Source: an uncultured Lachnospiraceae bacterium
Lineage (GTDB): Bacteria > Bacillota > Clostridia > Lachnospirales > Lachnospiraceae
DNA: 64,000 bases
Assembly: GCA_949878435.1 (NCBI GenBank)
Contig: CATLAK010000009.1
Span: 1-64,000 of the forward strand
Direction of reading: 5' to 3'
Below the pieces are notes generated by a model, which was given only the letters and a program-made list of their open reading frames with translations, was not told the origin of the DNA and did no database searches. Shown here piece after piece: positions 46,096 to 55,113 of the stretch (the stretch's first letter is position 1; every line of letters begins with the position of its first letter). Both the position numbers and the translations under genes were made by a program.

Positions 46096-47033
46096 TGGCT
46101 GGATTTTTCAGTAAATTAAAAGAGGGTTTGAGCAAGACAAGAAACAATATCGTCCACGGAATCGATTCTGTTTTCAGCGGGTTTTCTTCCATTGACGAGG
46201 AATTCTATGAGGAATTGGAAGAAATCCTGATCATGGGAGATATCGGTGTAAATGCCACAAGCGATATATTGGAGCGGCTTCGCAGGCAGGTGAAGGAAAA
46301 CCATATCAAGGAACCTGCCCAGTGTAAATCGTTTCTGATCGAAAGCATCAAGGAACAGATGAAGGTGGAGGAGACCGCCTACGAATTTGAAAGAAAACAG
46401 TCGGTGGTGCTGGTCATCGGCGTAAACGGAGTGGGAAAGACCACTTCTGTGGGAAAACTGGCAGGTATCTTAAAGGGACAGGGAAGAAAAGTGCTGATTG
46501 CTGCTGCAGATACTTACCGGGCAGCCGCCTGCGAACAGCTCACCGAATGGGCGAACCGGGCGGGAGTGGATATCATTACCGGCGCCCAGGGCGCAGACCC
46601 TTCCAGTGTGGTGTACGATGCGGTGAATGCGGCAAAGGCAAGGCGTGCGGATGTATTGATCTGTGATACGGCAGGAAGGCTCCACAACAAAAAAAACCTG
46701 ATGGAAGAGTTAAAAAAGATGAACCGTATCATAGACAGAGAGTTCCCCGGCGTATACCGGGAGAATCTGATCGTCTTAGACGGAACCACCGGTCAGAATG
46801 CCCTAAATCAGGCGAGAGAGTTCGGTCAGACGGCAGATCTTACGGGAATTATTTTAACCAAGATGGACGGAACCTCAAAGGGCGGTATTGCGGTTGCAAT
46901 CCAGTCGGAGCTGAATATACCGGTGAAATATATCGGTGTGGGCGAAAAGCTGGATGATTTACAGAAATTTGACTCGGAACAGTTTGTAAATGCATTGTTT
47001 GATGTAAATGAGCAGGCATTACAGGAGGATTGA
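46095..47033 (+). CDS. ftsY: Signal recognition particle receptor FtsY
   Basis: A 312-residue SRP GTPase with an N domain (about 1-95), G1 loop GVNGVGKTTS (about 108), DTAGR, TKMDGTSKGG and IGVGEKLDDL. The acidic A domain of the enteric protein is absent, as is normal in Firmicutes. It docks the SRP-ribosome complex at the membrane. The start shares a base with the smc stop. Confidence 0.97.
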   Translation: MAGFFSKLKEGLSKTRNNIVHGIDSVFSGFSSIDEEFYEELEEILIMGDIGVNATSDILERLRRQVKENHIKEPAQCKSFLIESIKEQMKVEETAYEFERKQSVVLVIGVNGVGKTTSVGKLAGILKGQGRKVLIAAADTYRAAACEQLTEWANRAGVDIITGAQGADPSSVVYDAVNAAKARRADVLICDTAGRLHNKKNLMEELKKMNRIIDREFPGVYRENLIVLDGTTGQNALNQAREFGQTADLTGIILTKMDGTSKGGIAVAIQSELNIPVKYIGVGEKLDDLQKFDSEQFVNALFDVNEQALQED

Positions 47034-47038
47034 TTACC

Positions 47039-48262
47039 ATGGAAGAAAAAATGCTGACATTAGAAAAATTTGAAGAAGCGTCTGAAACCGTCAGGAAAGT
47101 GACCCAGGAGACCAAGCTGGTGTACAGCGATTTCTACAGTGCCCAGACGGGAAATAAGGTTTATTTAAAGCCTGAAAATATGCAGTTTACAGGCGCCTAT
47201 AAGCTGCGTGGCGCTTACTATAAGCTGAGCACGCTCTCAAAGGAAGAGCGGGAAAAGGGTCTGATTACCGCCTCCGCGGGCAATCATGCCCAGGGCGTTG
47301 CCTATGCGGCAAAGTGTTACGGCGCCAAGGCGGTCATCGTCATGCCTACCACCACGCCGCTGATCAAGGTCAACAGGACAAAAAGTTATGGGGCAGAGGT
47401 GGTATTGTTTGGAGACGTGTATGATGAGGCATGTGAACATGCCTATGCCCTTGCCAAAGAAAACGGATACACCTTCATCCATCCCTTTGACGACCCGGCA
47501 GTTGCAACCGGACAGGGAACCATTGCTATGGAAATCTTCAAGGAACTGCCCCTGGTAGATTATATCCTGGTGCCGGTGGGCGGGGGCGGTCTTGCCACAG
47601 GCGTATCCACCCTTGCAAAGCTCCTTAATCCCAAGATTAAGGTGATCGGTGTGGAGCCGGAAGGTGCAAGCTGCTTAAAGGCGTCCATCAAAGAAGGGAA
47701 GGTGGTCACCTTAGACCATGTAAGCACCATTGCTGACGGCACTGCAGTGAAGACGCCGGGGGAAAAGATTTTCCCTTATCTATGCAAGAATCTGGACGAT
47801 ATCATCACTATACCGGACGAGGAACTGGTAGTGGCATTTCTGGATATGGTTGAAAATCATAAGATGGTGGTTGAAAACTCAGGGCTTCTTACGGTAGCAG
47901 CGCTCAAGCACTTAGACGTAAAGAAGAAAAAGGTGGTGTCCATCTTAAGCGGCGGCAATATGGACGTAATCACCATGTCGTCCGTGGTACAGCAGGGGCT
48001 GATCATGCGGGACCGGATCTTCACCGTTTCTGTACTGCTCCCCGACAAGCCGGGGGAATTAAGCCATGTGGCGGACGTGATTGCCAAGCAGAGCGGCAAT
48101 GTGATCAAGTTAGAGCACAACCAGTTTGTTTCCATCAACCGGAACGCCGCTGTGGAACTGCGCATCACCCTTGAAGCATTCGGGACGGAGCACAAGCATC
48201 AGATCATAAAGGCGCTGGAACAGAACGGTTATCAGCCCAAGGTGGTCAGAACGAACATTTAA
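47039..48262 (+). CDS. ilvA: Threonine ammonia-lyase with C-terminal ACT domain
   Basis: A 407-residue PLP enzyme. The PLP lysine is in FTGAYKLRGA (Lys55), the glycine phosphate loop is VGGGGLATG, and a C-terminal ACT domain covers about 325-405 (FTVSVLLPDKPGELSHVADVI). It deaminates threonine to 2-oxobutyrate. The 400-residue, single-ACT form is shared by catabolic (TdcB) and some biosynthetic enzymes, so the pathway is open. AGGAGG at 47023-47028, inside the end of ftsY, is 10 bp before ATG 47039. It is co-directional with ftsY and ends at a strong terminator. Confidence 0.92.
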   Translation: MEEKMLTLEKFEEASETVRKVTQETKLVYSDFYSAQTGNKVYLKPENMQFTGAYKLRGAYYKLSTLSKEEREKGLITASAGNHAQGVAYAAKCYGAKAVIVMPTTTPLIKVNRTKSYGAEVVLFGDVYDEACEHAYALAKENGYTFIHPFDDPAVATGQGTIAMEIFKELPLVDYILVPVGGGGLATGVSTLAKLLNPKIKVIGVEPEGASCLKASIKEGKVVTLDHVSTIADGTAVKTPGEKIFPYLCKNLDDIITIPDEELVVAFLDMVENHKMVVENSGLLTVAALKHLDVKKKKVVSILSGGNMDVITMSSVVQQGLIMRDRIFTVSVLLPDKPGELSHVADVIAKQSGNVIKLEHNQFVSINRNAAVELRITLEAFGTEHKHQIIKALEQNGYQPKVVRTNI

Positions 48263-48283
48263 ACACGAGTTGTATTTTTCCTA

Positions 48284-48315
48284 AAAAACCGTATACTCTA
48301 TAGTATACGGTTTTT
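48284..48315. terminator. Strong intrinsic terminator after threonine ammonia-lyase
   Basis: A perfect 14-bp stem AAAAACCGTATACT/AGTATACGGTTTTT with a four-base loop. A-run and T-run flanks make it functional in both directions, and it ends the smc-ftsY-ilvA unit. Confidence 0.93.
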
Positions 48316-48339
48316 CCAGCAATAGAAAGGAGACGGCAC

Positions 48340-49197
48340 ATGCAGATGATGAAAATAGTGAAAAAGTATGTTGTGATTACCGTTGCAGCCGTTTTGTTCG
48401 GGGCGGGTATCAGCCTGTTTATCGATCCCAATAATCTTGCGCCGGGAGGCGTGTCCGGTCTTTCTATTATTTTAAGCCGCCTTGTGCCAATTGAGACAGG
48501 AACGTTGTTCATGCTCTTGAATATCCCCATTATTGCGCTGGGGATATGGAAGTTTGGATGGAAATTCATTCTTTCAACCTTATATGCGATTTTTGTGTCC
48601 TCTGCTGCAACCAATGTTTTTCAGAAGATGGAGCCTTTGACTAAAGAGCCGCTTTTGGGCGCGCTGTTCGGCGGCGTGCTTGTGGCGGTCGGGCTGGGGT
48701 ATGTATTAAGGTCCGGGGCGACCACGGGAGGAACGGATATTATTGTAAAGTGCTTAAAGCTTAAAAAGCCCCACCTGAAAACGGGAACCATCTTTCTTGT
48801 AATAGATTCCATCATCATCGGAATCGGCGGCATTGTGTTTGGAAATATTGATACGGTTCTTTACAGCGCGGTGTCGGCATTTGCCACTTCCCAGATGCTG
48901 GATCTGGTTCTGTATGGGAAGGACGGGGCAAAGATGATTTACATTATCAGCAATGCGTCTGCCGCCATTACAGAACGGATTTTAAAAGAATTGAATGTGG
49001 GAGTGACTTATCTTTCCGGCACGGGAGCCTATAAAAAAGAGGAAAAGCAGGTGATCTTTTGCGTAGTCAAAAAACAGAATGCCTATAAGGTGGAGGAAAT
49101 TGTAAAGCAGGAGGATGCCAGCGCCTTTATGATCATTTCAAGCGCCACAGAGATATATGGGGAAGGTTACAAAAGCTATTTTGGTGAAAAATTATAA
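48340..49197 (+). CDS. YitT family membrane protein (DUF161/DUF2179)
   Basis: A 285-residue protein with five to six membrane helices in the first 190 residues (including LFIDPNNLAPGGVSGL and SGATTGGTDI, typical of YitT proteins) and a C-terminal soluble DUF2179 domain (about 200-285, MIYIISNAS ... IFCVVKKQ). The transported or sensed compound is not established. AAAGGAG is 7 bp before the start. No adjacent gene clarifies the role. Confidence 0.88.
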   Translation: MQMMKIVKKYVVITVAAVLFGAGISLFIDPNNLAPGGVSGLSIILSRLVPIETGTLFMLLNIPIIALGIWKFGWKFILSTLYAIFVSSAATNVFQKMEPLTKEPLLGALFGGVLVAVGLGYVLRSGATTGGTDIIVKCLKLKKPHLKTGTIFLVIDSIIIGIGGIVFGNIDTVLYSAVSAFATSQMLDLVLYGKDGAKMIYIISNASAAITERILKELNVGVTYLSGTGAYKKEEKQVIFCVVKKQNAYKVEEIVKQEDASAFMIISSATEIYGEGYKSYFGEKL

Positions 49198-49235
49198 CAA
49201 AATAAAAGCCGCGCAAAAATGGCAGGGATAAACAA

Positions 49236-49264
49236 TTGAAAAACAGCAGGTTTCATAATATACT
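49236..49264 (+). promoter_or_regulatory. Promoter of the GH25-AraC pair
   Basis: TTGAAA at 49236-49241 and TATACT at 49259-49264 are spaced by 17 bp, 42 bp before the GH25 gene. Confidence 0.65.
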
Positions 49265-49306
49265 TATCTGGTAAATGGTTTACGAAGGAAAGGTTCAGAA
49301 GAGAAG

Positions 49307-50407
49307 ATGAATAAGACGGCAAAAAGAAACAGAAGAAAACAGCAGATGAATCTGATCACCAATATTATTTTCAGCCTGATCACCCTGACGGCGCTTACAG
49401 GGTGTATCGTTTTGGTCCTGCAGAACTACAGCCTTAGAAATGAAGGTCAGGAAGTCATGGGAAGGCTTAGGGAGATGGAAGAGAAGCAGGAAGAATATAT
49501 TTATACCCAGTCAGATTTAGATTCCTATACGAGAGAAGCAGTTCAGACGGCGGAGGAAGAAGAGCGGCAGAATACCCTGGATGAATTTAAGCGGATGATG
49601 AGCGCCGGGGACAGCACCGTTTCTGTGCTGCGGACCCTTTATCCCGAGGATGTGGTGGTCTATGCGGACGGCGGCTACTCCTTTTTTCCTATACAGGAAA
49701 ATTTAAAGAAGCATAATTATGTATATGACAATTTTGTCACACAGGATAACAAAGAAATCGTTTATATGGGCGAGGCAGATAACGTCCTGTCAAACAAGGG
49801 AATCGACGTTTCAAAGCATCAGGGAGAGATCGACTGGGAAAAGGTTTCTGAAAACGGGGTCACGTATGCGTTTATCCGGGCAGGCTTTCGGGGAAATTCA
49901 GAAGGGAAACTGGTGGAGGATGAATTTTTTGCAGACAACATGGAAGGTGCTGCCGACAACGGCATTCATACCGGCGTTTATTTTTATACCCAGGCGATAA
50001 CGCCGCAGGAGGCGGAGGAAGAAGCGGAATTCGTGCTGGATTTAATAGCGCCTTATGATGTTACATATCCGATCGTGCTGGATTTAGAGGAAACCGGCAG
50101 CGATTCGGCGAGAACGGCAGATATGACCAAGGAAGAATATACCAAAGCCGCCATCACCTTTTGCGAGACCATCAAGGAAGCAGGGTATACGCCTATGATA
50201 TACGGAAACTTGAAGACCTTTATGATCATGCTGGATATGGAGCAGATCGAAGAATATGATAAGTGGTTTGCCTATTATGATTCCACCGTCTACTTCCCTT
50301 ATGACTTTGCAATCTGGCAGTATTCCTCCAAAGGAAGAGTGCCGGGGATTAAGGGCGATGTGGATTTAAATGTGGGAATGAAGGACTATGCAGGGGAAAA
50401 TAACTAA
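49307..50407 (+). CDS. Membrane-anchored GH25 lysozyme-like muramidase
   Basis: A 366-residue protein: basic N-terminus, one membrane helix (about 14-36), a coiled-coil stalk (about 38-95) and a GH25 barrel (about 165-362). The catalytic region is recognisable in GIDVSKHQGEIDW and in YPIVLDLEETGS (the acidic DxE pair). It should cleave the glycan of peptidoglycan on the outer face of the membrane, anchored rather than secreted. It is 9 bp before an AraC regulator and probably co-transcribed with it. Confidence 0.88.
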   Translation: MNKTAKRNRRKQQMNLITNIIFSLITLTALTGCIVLVLQNYSLRNEGQEVMGRLREMEEKQEEYIYTQSDLDSYTREAVQTAEEEERQNTLDEFKRMMSAGDSTVSVLRTLYPEDVVVYADGGYSFFPIQENLKKHNYVYDNFVTQDNKEIVYMGEADNVLSNKGIDVSKHQGEIDWEKVSENGVTYAFIRAGFRGNSEGKLVEDEFFADNMEGAADNGIHTGVYFYTQAITPQEAEEEAEFVLDLIAPYDVTYPIVLDLEETGSDSARTADMTKEEYTKAAITFCETIKEAGYTPMIYGNLKTFMIMLDMEQIEEYDKWFAYYDSTVYFPYDFAIWQYSSKGRVPGIKGDVDLNVGMKDYAGENN

Positions 50408-50416
50408 GGAGTGCAT

Positions 50417-51262
50417 ATGGACGAAATCCGGGAATCGGTCAAAAGCGGATATCTGCTGGAAAAATTTAAGATGTTTCACCTAAAGGACAGCGTGCCGGGA
50501 GAGTATGTCTATCACTATCATGATTTTCACAAGCTGATCTGGTTTATTTCGGGCAATGTGGAATACCGCATTGAGGGCAAGACTTACCAATTAGAGCCGC
50601 ACGATATCCTTTTGGTCAATCAGGGGAAGATCCACAAGCCTTTTGTGGATGACAGCGTTACTTACGAAAGGTATGTATTTTATATTTCCAGCGATTTTCT
50701 GGAGGATCATTCCTGCCCGGAGGGAAGGCTCGATCTTTGCTTCCAGATGGCAGATATAGAGCAGGACAGCGTCATCCGTTTATCTCCTTCCATGAGCAGA
50801 AACCTGTTTGAAACCGTGAAGCTGATTGAAAGCGTGGACAAGGACGGCGGATATGCGCAGGAGATGTACAGCCGTATCTTATTTCTCAAACTGTTGATTG
50901 AATTGAACAGATGCTGCATCCAAAGCCCGGAAGTATTTCACAAGATGGCAAGATATGACAAGAAAATCGTGGAATTGATTCACTATATCAATGAAAACCT
51001 GGGGAAAGATTTGACCATCGAAGCCCTTTCTTCCAGATTTTATTTAAGTAAATACCATATGATGCGTAAATTTAAGGAGGAAACGGGATATTCCATGCAT
51101 CAATATATTCTTGAAAAACGTATTCTTTCAGCCCGCAATCTGATCCTTACGGGAATGAGCGCAACCGCCGCCAGCTTAGAATGTGGATTCAAGGATTATT
51201 CTACTTTTAGCCGGGCATACAAAAAATTGTTAGGACAGATGCCTTCGGCGGATGTTAAATGA
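50417..51262 (+). CDS. AraC-family transcriptional regulator
   Basis: A 281-residue protein with an N-terminal cupin-like sensing domain (about 20-150, YHYHDFHKLIWFISGNVEYRI) and two C-terminal helix-turn-helix units (about 185-280, LTIEALSSRFYLSKYHMMRKFKEETG and AATAASLECGFKDYSTFSRAYKK). TAAGGAG at 50405-50411 supports ATG 50417 over an in-frame GTG at 50411. The cognate ligand and target are unknown; the GH25 gene or the neighbouring dyad at 51262 are candidates. Confidence 0.9.
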   Translation: MDEIRESVKSGYLLEKFKMFHLKDSVPGEYVYHYHDFHKLIWFISGNVEYRIEGKTYQLEPHDILLVNQGKIHKPFVDDSVTYERYVFYISSDFLEDHSCPEGRLDLCFQMADIEQDSVIRLSPSMSRNLFETVKLIESVDKDGGYAQEMYSRILFLKLLIELNRCCIQSPEVFHKMARYDKKIVELIHYINENLGKDLTIEALSSRFYLSKYHMMRKFKEETGYSMHQYILEKRILSARNLILTGMSATAASLECGFKDYSTFSRAYKKLLGQMPSADVK

Positions 51263-51294
51263 AGATGTCAAGTGAAAATGCTTGACATCTTTCT
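51262..51294. terminator. Terminator-like dyad overlapping the ylxM promoter
   Basis: An 11-bp perfect stem AAGATGTCAAG/CTTGACATCTT (51262-51272, 51281-51291) begins at the AraC stop and is followed by TCTTC, a weak T run. The right arm contains the TTGACA -35 of the next promoter. It may terminate araC or serve as an operator. Confidence 0.65.
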
Positions 51295-51310
51295 TCGCTT
51301 GTAGTATTCT
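51282..51310 (+). promoter_or_regulatory. Promoter of ylxM-ffh
   Basis: TTGACA at 51282-51287 and TATTCT at 51305-51310 are spaced by 17 bp, 17 bp before the ylxM start. The -35 lies inside the dyad at 51262-51291. Confidence 0.7.
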
Positions 51311-51327
51311 ACTTTAGGTGATTGCAT

Positions 51328-51669
51328 ATGGAAAAGATTGTGGAGCAGGGGCTCTTATATGATTTTTATGGAGAATTGCTCACGGAACATCAGAAAAAGA
51401 TATATGAAGATGTGGTTTACAATGATCTCTCGTTAGCTGAGATTGCCAAGGAAAGCGGAATCTCCCGTCAGGGTGTGCATGATCTGGTGAGGCGCTGCAA
51501 TCGCATATTGCAGGACTATGAGGACAAACTGCATCTGGTGCAGCGTTTTATGAAGATAAAAGAAAACATAGGTCAGCTTGAAACATTGACTTCTGATGAA
51601 GCGCTGACCAGAGAAGAATTGGTGCAAAGAATCGGGGCATTGTCCCGTCAGATATTAGAGGAGCTTTGA
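51328..51669 (+). CDS. ylxM: YlxM/p13 family DNA-binding protein (SRP operon)
   Basis: A 113-residue sigma-70-region-4-like helix-turn-helix protein ([23 protein letters not shown]). The family is encoded just before ffh in Firmicutes and is linked to SRP function or regulation. TAGGTG at 51315-51320 fits ATG 51328; a TTG at 51322 is too close. It ends 3 bp before ffh. Confidence 0.92.
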   Translation: MEKIVEQGLLYDFYGELLTEHQKKIYEDVVYNDLSLAEIAKESGISRQGVHDLVRRCNRILQDYEDKLHLVQRFMKIKENIGQLETLTSDEALTREELVQRIGALSRQILEEL

Positions 51670-51672
51670 TTT

Positions 51673-53028
51673 ATGGCATTTGAAAGTTTAACGGATAAAC
51701 TTCAAAATGTATTTAAAAATCTTCGCAGTAAAGGAAGGCTTACGGAGGAAGATGTAAAGACTGCCCTTAGGGAAGTAAAATTGGCGCTTTTGGAGGCGGA
51801 TGTCAACTTTAAGGTGGTAAAGCAGTTCATAAAAGCGGTGGAGGCAAGAGCCATCGGTTCCGATGTAATGAACGGATTGAATCCGGGGCAGATGGTCATC
51901 AAGATTGTAAATGAGGAAATGATTGCCCTGATGGGGTCGGAGACCACGGAGATTCAGATGCAGCCTGGCAAATCCATCACCACCATCATGATGTGCGGTC
52001 TGCAGGGTGCCGGCAAGACCACCACCACGGCGAAGATTGCGGGAAAGCTGAAGTTAAAAGGGAAAAAGCCCCTTCTTGCTGCCTGTGATGTATACAGACC
52101 GGCGGCAATCAAACAGCTCCAGGTAAACGGAGAAAAGCAGCAGGTGGATGTGTTCTCCATGGGGAACAGCCAAAGTCCCGTGGACATTGCAAAGGCAGCC
52201 ATCGAACATGCCAGAAAAAACGGGCACAATGTAGTGATCTTAGATACTGCCGGACGACTTCACATCGATGAGGATATGATGGCGGAACTGATGCAGATCA
52301 AGGAACAGGTTGAGGTACATCAGACGCTCTTGGTAGTGGATGCCATGACCGGACAGGATGCGGTTACGGTAGCCAAGGAATTTGATGATAAGATAGAAAT
52401 CGACGGCGTAGTCCTATCTAAGATGGACGGCGATACCAGAGGCGGTGCGGCGCTTTCCGTCAAGGCAGTTACCGGCAAGCCGATTTTGTATGTGGGCATG
52501 GGGGAAAAGCTTTCTGATTTGGAACAGTTTTATCCTGACCGTATGGCGAGCCGTATTCTGGGCATGGGAGACGTACTCTCCCTGATCGAGAAGGCGCAGG
52601 AAAACATCTCTATAGACGAAGAGAAAGAAAAAGAGATGGCTGCCCGGATGAAAAAGGGCAAGTTTGATTTTAACGATTACTTAGAGAGTATGAAACAGAT
52701 GCGCAAGATGGGCGGTCTTACCAGTATCTTAAGCATGATGCCGGGGATGGGAAGGCAGCTTGGCGATATAGAGTCCATGGTGGATGAAAAGCAGCTGGCA
52801 AGGACGGAGGCGATCATCTTAAGCATGACGCCGGAGGAACGGAAGAATCCCAAGCTCCTTAACTTAAGCAGAAAGAGCAGGATTGCAAGGGGTGCAGGGG
52901 TGGACATGGCGGTGGTGAACCGCTTTGTAAAGCAGTTTGAACAGTCCCAGAAAATGATGAAGCAGATGCCCGGTCTGATGGGCGGAAAGGGAAGAGGCGG
53001 TTTCGGCAGGATGCGGTTCCCCTTCTGA
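51673..53028 (+). CDS. ffh: Signal recognition particle protein Ffh
   Basis: A 451-residue SRP54 protein: N domain (1-85), GTPase with G1 GLQGAGKTTT (about 107), DTAGRLH, SKMDGDTRGGAAL and GMGEKLSDLE, and a Met-rich M domain (about 300-451, SMMPGMGRQ and MMKQMPGLMGG) that binds signal peptides and 4.5S RNA. It works with FtsY, encoded 4.6 kb upstream. The length is standard. Confidence 0.98.
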   Translation: MAFESLTDKLQNVFKNLRSKGRLTEEDVKTALREVKLALLEADVNFKVVKQFIKAVEARAIGSDVMNGLNPGQMVIKIVNEEMIALMGSETTEIQMQPGKSITTIMMCGLQGAGKTTTTAKIAGKLKLKGKKPLLAACDVYRPAAIKQLQVNGEKQQVDVFSMGNSQSPVDIAKAAIEHARKNGHNVVILDTAGRLHIDEDMMAELMQIKEQVEVHQTLLVVDAMTGQDAVTVAKEFDDKIEIDGVVLSKMDGDTRGGAALSVKAVTGKPILYVGMGEKLSDLEQFYPDRMASRILGMGDVLSLIEKAQENISIDEEKEKEMAARMKKGKFDFNDYLESMKQMRKMGGLTSILSMMPGMGRQLGDIESMVDEKQLARTEAIILSMTPEERKNPKLLNLSRKSRIARGAGVDMAVVNRFVKQFEQSQKMMKQMPGLMGGKGRGGFGRMRFPF

Positions 53029-53110
53029 TTTTGTTGAAATTAGAAACAGCCATAGATGACGTTGTTTCTTTTCAAAATATATCATTAAATAAAAATGTGA
53101 GGTGAAAAAC

Positions 53111-53356
53111 ATGGCAGTAAAAATCAGATTAAGAAGAATGGGTCAGAAGAAAGCTCCTTTCTATAGAATCGTTGTTGCAGATTCCAGATCACCCAGAGAC
53201 GGAAGATGTATCGAGGAAATCGGAACTTACGATCCAAACACAGATCCCAGCACTTTTCATGTAAATGAAGAGCTGGCTAAAAAGTGGCTTGCAAACGGTG
53301 CGCAGCCTACAGAAGTTGTCAGCAGGATTTTCAAGCAGGCAGGCATTGAAAAATAA
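53111..53356 (+). CDS. rpsP: 30S ribosomal protein S16
   Basis: An 81-residue protein beginning [20 protein letters not shown], diagnostic for S16. GAGGTG precedes ATG 53111; an ATG at 53102 is in frame but lies against the site. The order ffh-rpsP-khpA-rimM-trmD-rplS is the conserved Firmicutes block. Confidence 0.97.
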   Translation: MAVKIRLRRMGQKKAPFYRIVVADSRSPRDGRCIEEIGTYDPNTDPSTFHVNEELAKKWLANGAQPTEVVSRIFKQAGIEK

Positions 53357-53388
53357 TATGGAACCGGCAACTTGTTTGGAGGTGGACG

Positions 53389-53616
53389 ATGAAGGAATTA
53401 GTTGAAATAATTGCAAAAGCACTTGTTGATCATCCGGATGAGGTTGTTGTGACTCAGAAGGAAGAGGGTAAGCATATTACCATTGAACTTCATGTCGCTG
53501 CATCTGATATGGGAAAAGTAATCGGGAAGCAGGGAAGAATCGCAAAAGCGATCCGCTCTGTGGTAAAGGCAGCATCATCCAAAGAAAATCAAAGAGTAGA
53601 CGTGGAAATCGTCTAG
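53389..53616 (+). CDS. khpA: KH-domain RNA-binding protein KhpA
   Basis: A 75-residue type II KH domain with the GKQG loop (KVIGKQGRIAKAIR). It binds structured RNAs, usually together with KhpB, and affects cell size and elongation. GGAGGT lies 7 bp before the start. It sits in its normal place after rpsP; the YlqD gene found here in Bacillus is absent. Confidence 0.94.
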   Translation: MKELVEIIAKALVDHPDEVVVTQKEEGKHITIELHVAASDMGKVIGKQGRIAKAIRSVVKAASSKENQRVDVEIV

Positions 53617-53693
53617 GCTAAAACATAGGGCAGTTCGCGCGGCGGGCTGCCTGTTGTTAACGTAAGGATGCTTTATGCGGCAGGGAGGTTTGA

Positions 53694-54227
53694 ATGGAAA
53701 ATCTATTGCAGGTGGGGATTATTTCTTCCACTCATGGAATCAAGGGAGAAGTGAAGGTGTTCCCCACCACAGACGATGTAAATCGTTTTAAAAAATTGAA
53801 AGAGGTACTGCTGGATACGGGAAAAGAGACGCTTAGTATGCGGATTGAGTCCGTGAAGTTCTTTAAGCAGTTTGTGATATTAAAATTCAAAGGTTTTGAC
53901 AGTATAAACGACATTGAGAAGTATAAAGGAAAAAGTCTTTTGGTCACCAGGGAAAATGCAGTGAAATTAGAAGAGGACGAATATTTCATTGCGGATTTGG
54001 AAGGCGTGAATGTGGTTTCGGATGACGGGCAGTATCGGGGCGTCCTTACGGAGGTCATTGAAACCGGAGCCAATGATGTATATGCAATCCGCTTAGAGGA
54101 TGGAAGATCTCTTTTGCTTCCGGCAATCAAGGAATGTATCCTTGAGGTCAATCTGGAAGAGAACAGGATGCTGATCCATGTGCTGGACGGGCTTTTAGAC
54201 GATGCATCTGGGAAGAGGGAAGAATAG
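53694..54227 (+). CDS. rimM: 16S rRNA processing protein RimM
   Basis: A 177-residue protein with an N-terminal RimM beta-barrel ([21 protein letters not shown]) and a C-terminal PRC-barrel ([17 protein letters not shown]). It assists maturation of the 30S head around S19. GGGAGG is 7 bp before ATG. trmD starts 4 bp after the stop. Confidence 0.96.
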   Translation: MENLLQVGIISSTHGIKGEVKVFPTTDDVNRFKKLKEVLLDTGKETLSMRIESVKFFKQFVILKFKGFDSINDIEKYKGKSLLVTRENAVKLEEDEYFIADLEGVNVVSDDGQYRGVLTEVIETGANDVYAIRLEDGRSLLLPAIKECILEVNLEENRMLIHVLDGLLDDASGKREE

Positions 54228-54231
54228 AATC

Positions 54232-54996
54232 GTGAATTTTCATGTGCTTACTTTGTTCCCTGAAATGGTCCTAAGCGGGCTTCGTACCAGTATTATCGGA
54301 AGAGCTATGGATAAAGGGAGGATTTCCCTTGAAGCGGTCAATATCAGGGACTATACGACCAACAAACATAAGAAGGTGGATGATTATCCCTATGGAGGCG
54401 GGGCAGGCATGCTGATGCAGGCACAGCCGGTTTTTGATGCTTATCAGGCAGTCCTTGAGCAAATACATTCTAAGGGCAGACCGGGGGGAAGAGTCATTTA
54501 CTTAACACCTCAGGGAAGGACTTTCCATCAGTCCATGGCAAAAGAACTTGCCAGGGAGGAAGACCTTATTTTTCTCTGCGGTCATTATGAAGGAATCGAC
54601 GAGCGTGTGTTAGAGGAAATCGTCACAGATTATGTATCCATAGGGGATTATGTGCTTACAGGCGGGGAACTGCCTGCAATGGTGATGATCGATGCCATAT
54701 CCCGGATGGTTCCCGGCGTGCTCAGCAATGAAGATTCCGGCGAAACGGAGAGCTTTAGTAATTATCTGCTGGAATACCCCCAGTATTCGCGCCCGGAGGT
54801 GTGGCAGGATAAGCGGGTGCCGGAGATTCTGCTTTCCGGCGATCACAAAAAGGTGGATGAGTGGCGGCTGGAGCAGTCTATTGAAAAGACGAAAGCGCTC
54901 CGCCCGGATTTGTATGAAAAGTGGGAGGAAGAAAATCAGGAATACTTCCTTAAGAAGGCAAAACGGGAAGCAAGAAAGCGCAAAAAAATGAAATAG
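54232..54996 (+). CDS. trmD: tRNA (guanine-N1)-methyltransferase TrmD
   Basis: A 254-residue SPOUT-family enzyme. It starts at GTG 54232 (MNFHVLTLFPEM); an earlier in-frame ATG at 54202 would overlap rimM and lacks a site. The knot segments YLTPQGRTF, LCGHYEGIDERV and SIGDYVLTGGELPAM bind SAM. It methylates G37 of tRNAs to prevent frameshifting. Confidence 0.97.
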   Translation: MNFHVLTLFPEMVLSGLRTSIIGRAMDKGRISLEAVNIRDYTTNKHKKVDDYPYGGGAGMLMQAQPVFDAYQAVLEQIHSKGRPGGRVIYLTPQGRTFHQSMAKELAREEDLIFLCGHYEGIDERVLEEIVTDYVSIGDYVLTGGELPAMVMIDAISRMVPGVLSNEDSGETESFSNYLLEYPQYSRPEVWQDKRVPEILLSGDHKKVDEWRLEQSIEKTKALRPDLYEKWEEENQEYFLKKAKREARKRKKMK

Positions 54997-54999
54997 TTC

Positions 55000-55028
55000 T
55001 TGCATTTTGGACTATGGTGTGGTAAATT
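55000..55028 (+). promoter_or_regulatory. Promoter of rplS
   Basis: TTGCAT at 55000-55005 and TAAATT at 55023-55028 are spaced by 17 bp, just after trmD. It gives a leader of about 80 nt before rplS. Confidence 0.5.
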
Positions 55029-55034
55029 ATTAAT

Positions 55035-55113
55035 GTTGCGAAATTGAGATGGTCCTCTGTTACATGTGTATTAAGAACATCTGATGAGTCACTAAACAAA
55101 TGGAGGTTTTAAG
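55035..55113 (+). promoter_or_regulatory. rplS 5' leader, possible L19 autoregulatory element
   Basis: The stretch between the promoter and rplS contains short complementary segments (GAGATG/CATCT) and a strong TGGAGG site. Firmicutes often carry an L19 leader RNA here. The match to that family is not established by eye. Confidence 0.3.

Noticed and set aside
46981-47038. T-box or amino-acid riboswitch before threonine deaminase
   Set aside because: The gene starts 5 bp after the ftsY stop; there is no room for a leader.
53628-53653. Terminator between khpA and rimM
   Set aside because: A GGCAG/CTGCC pairing exists but the stem is short and no T run follows.
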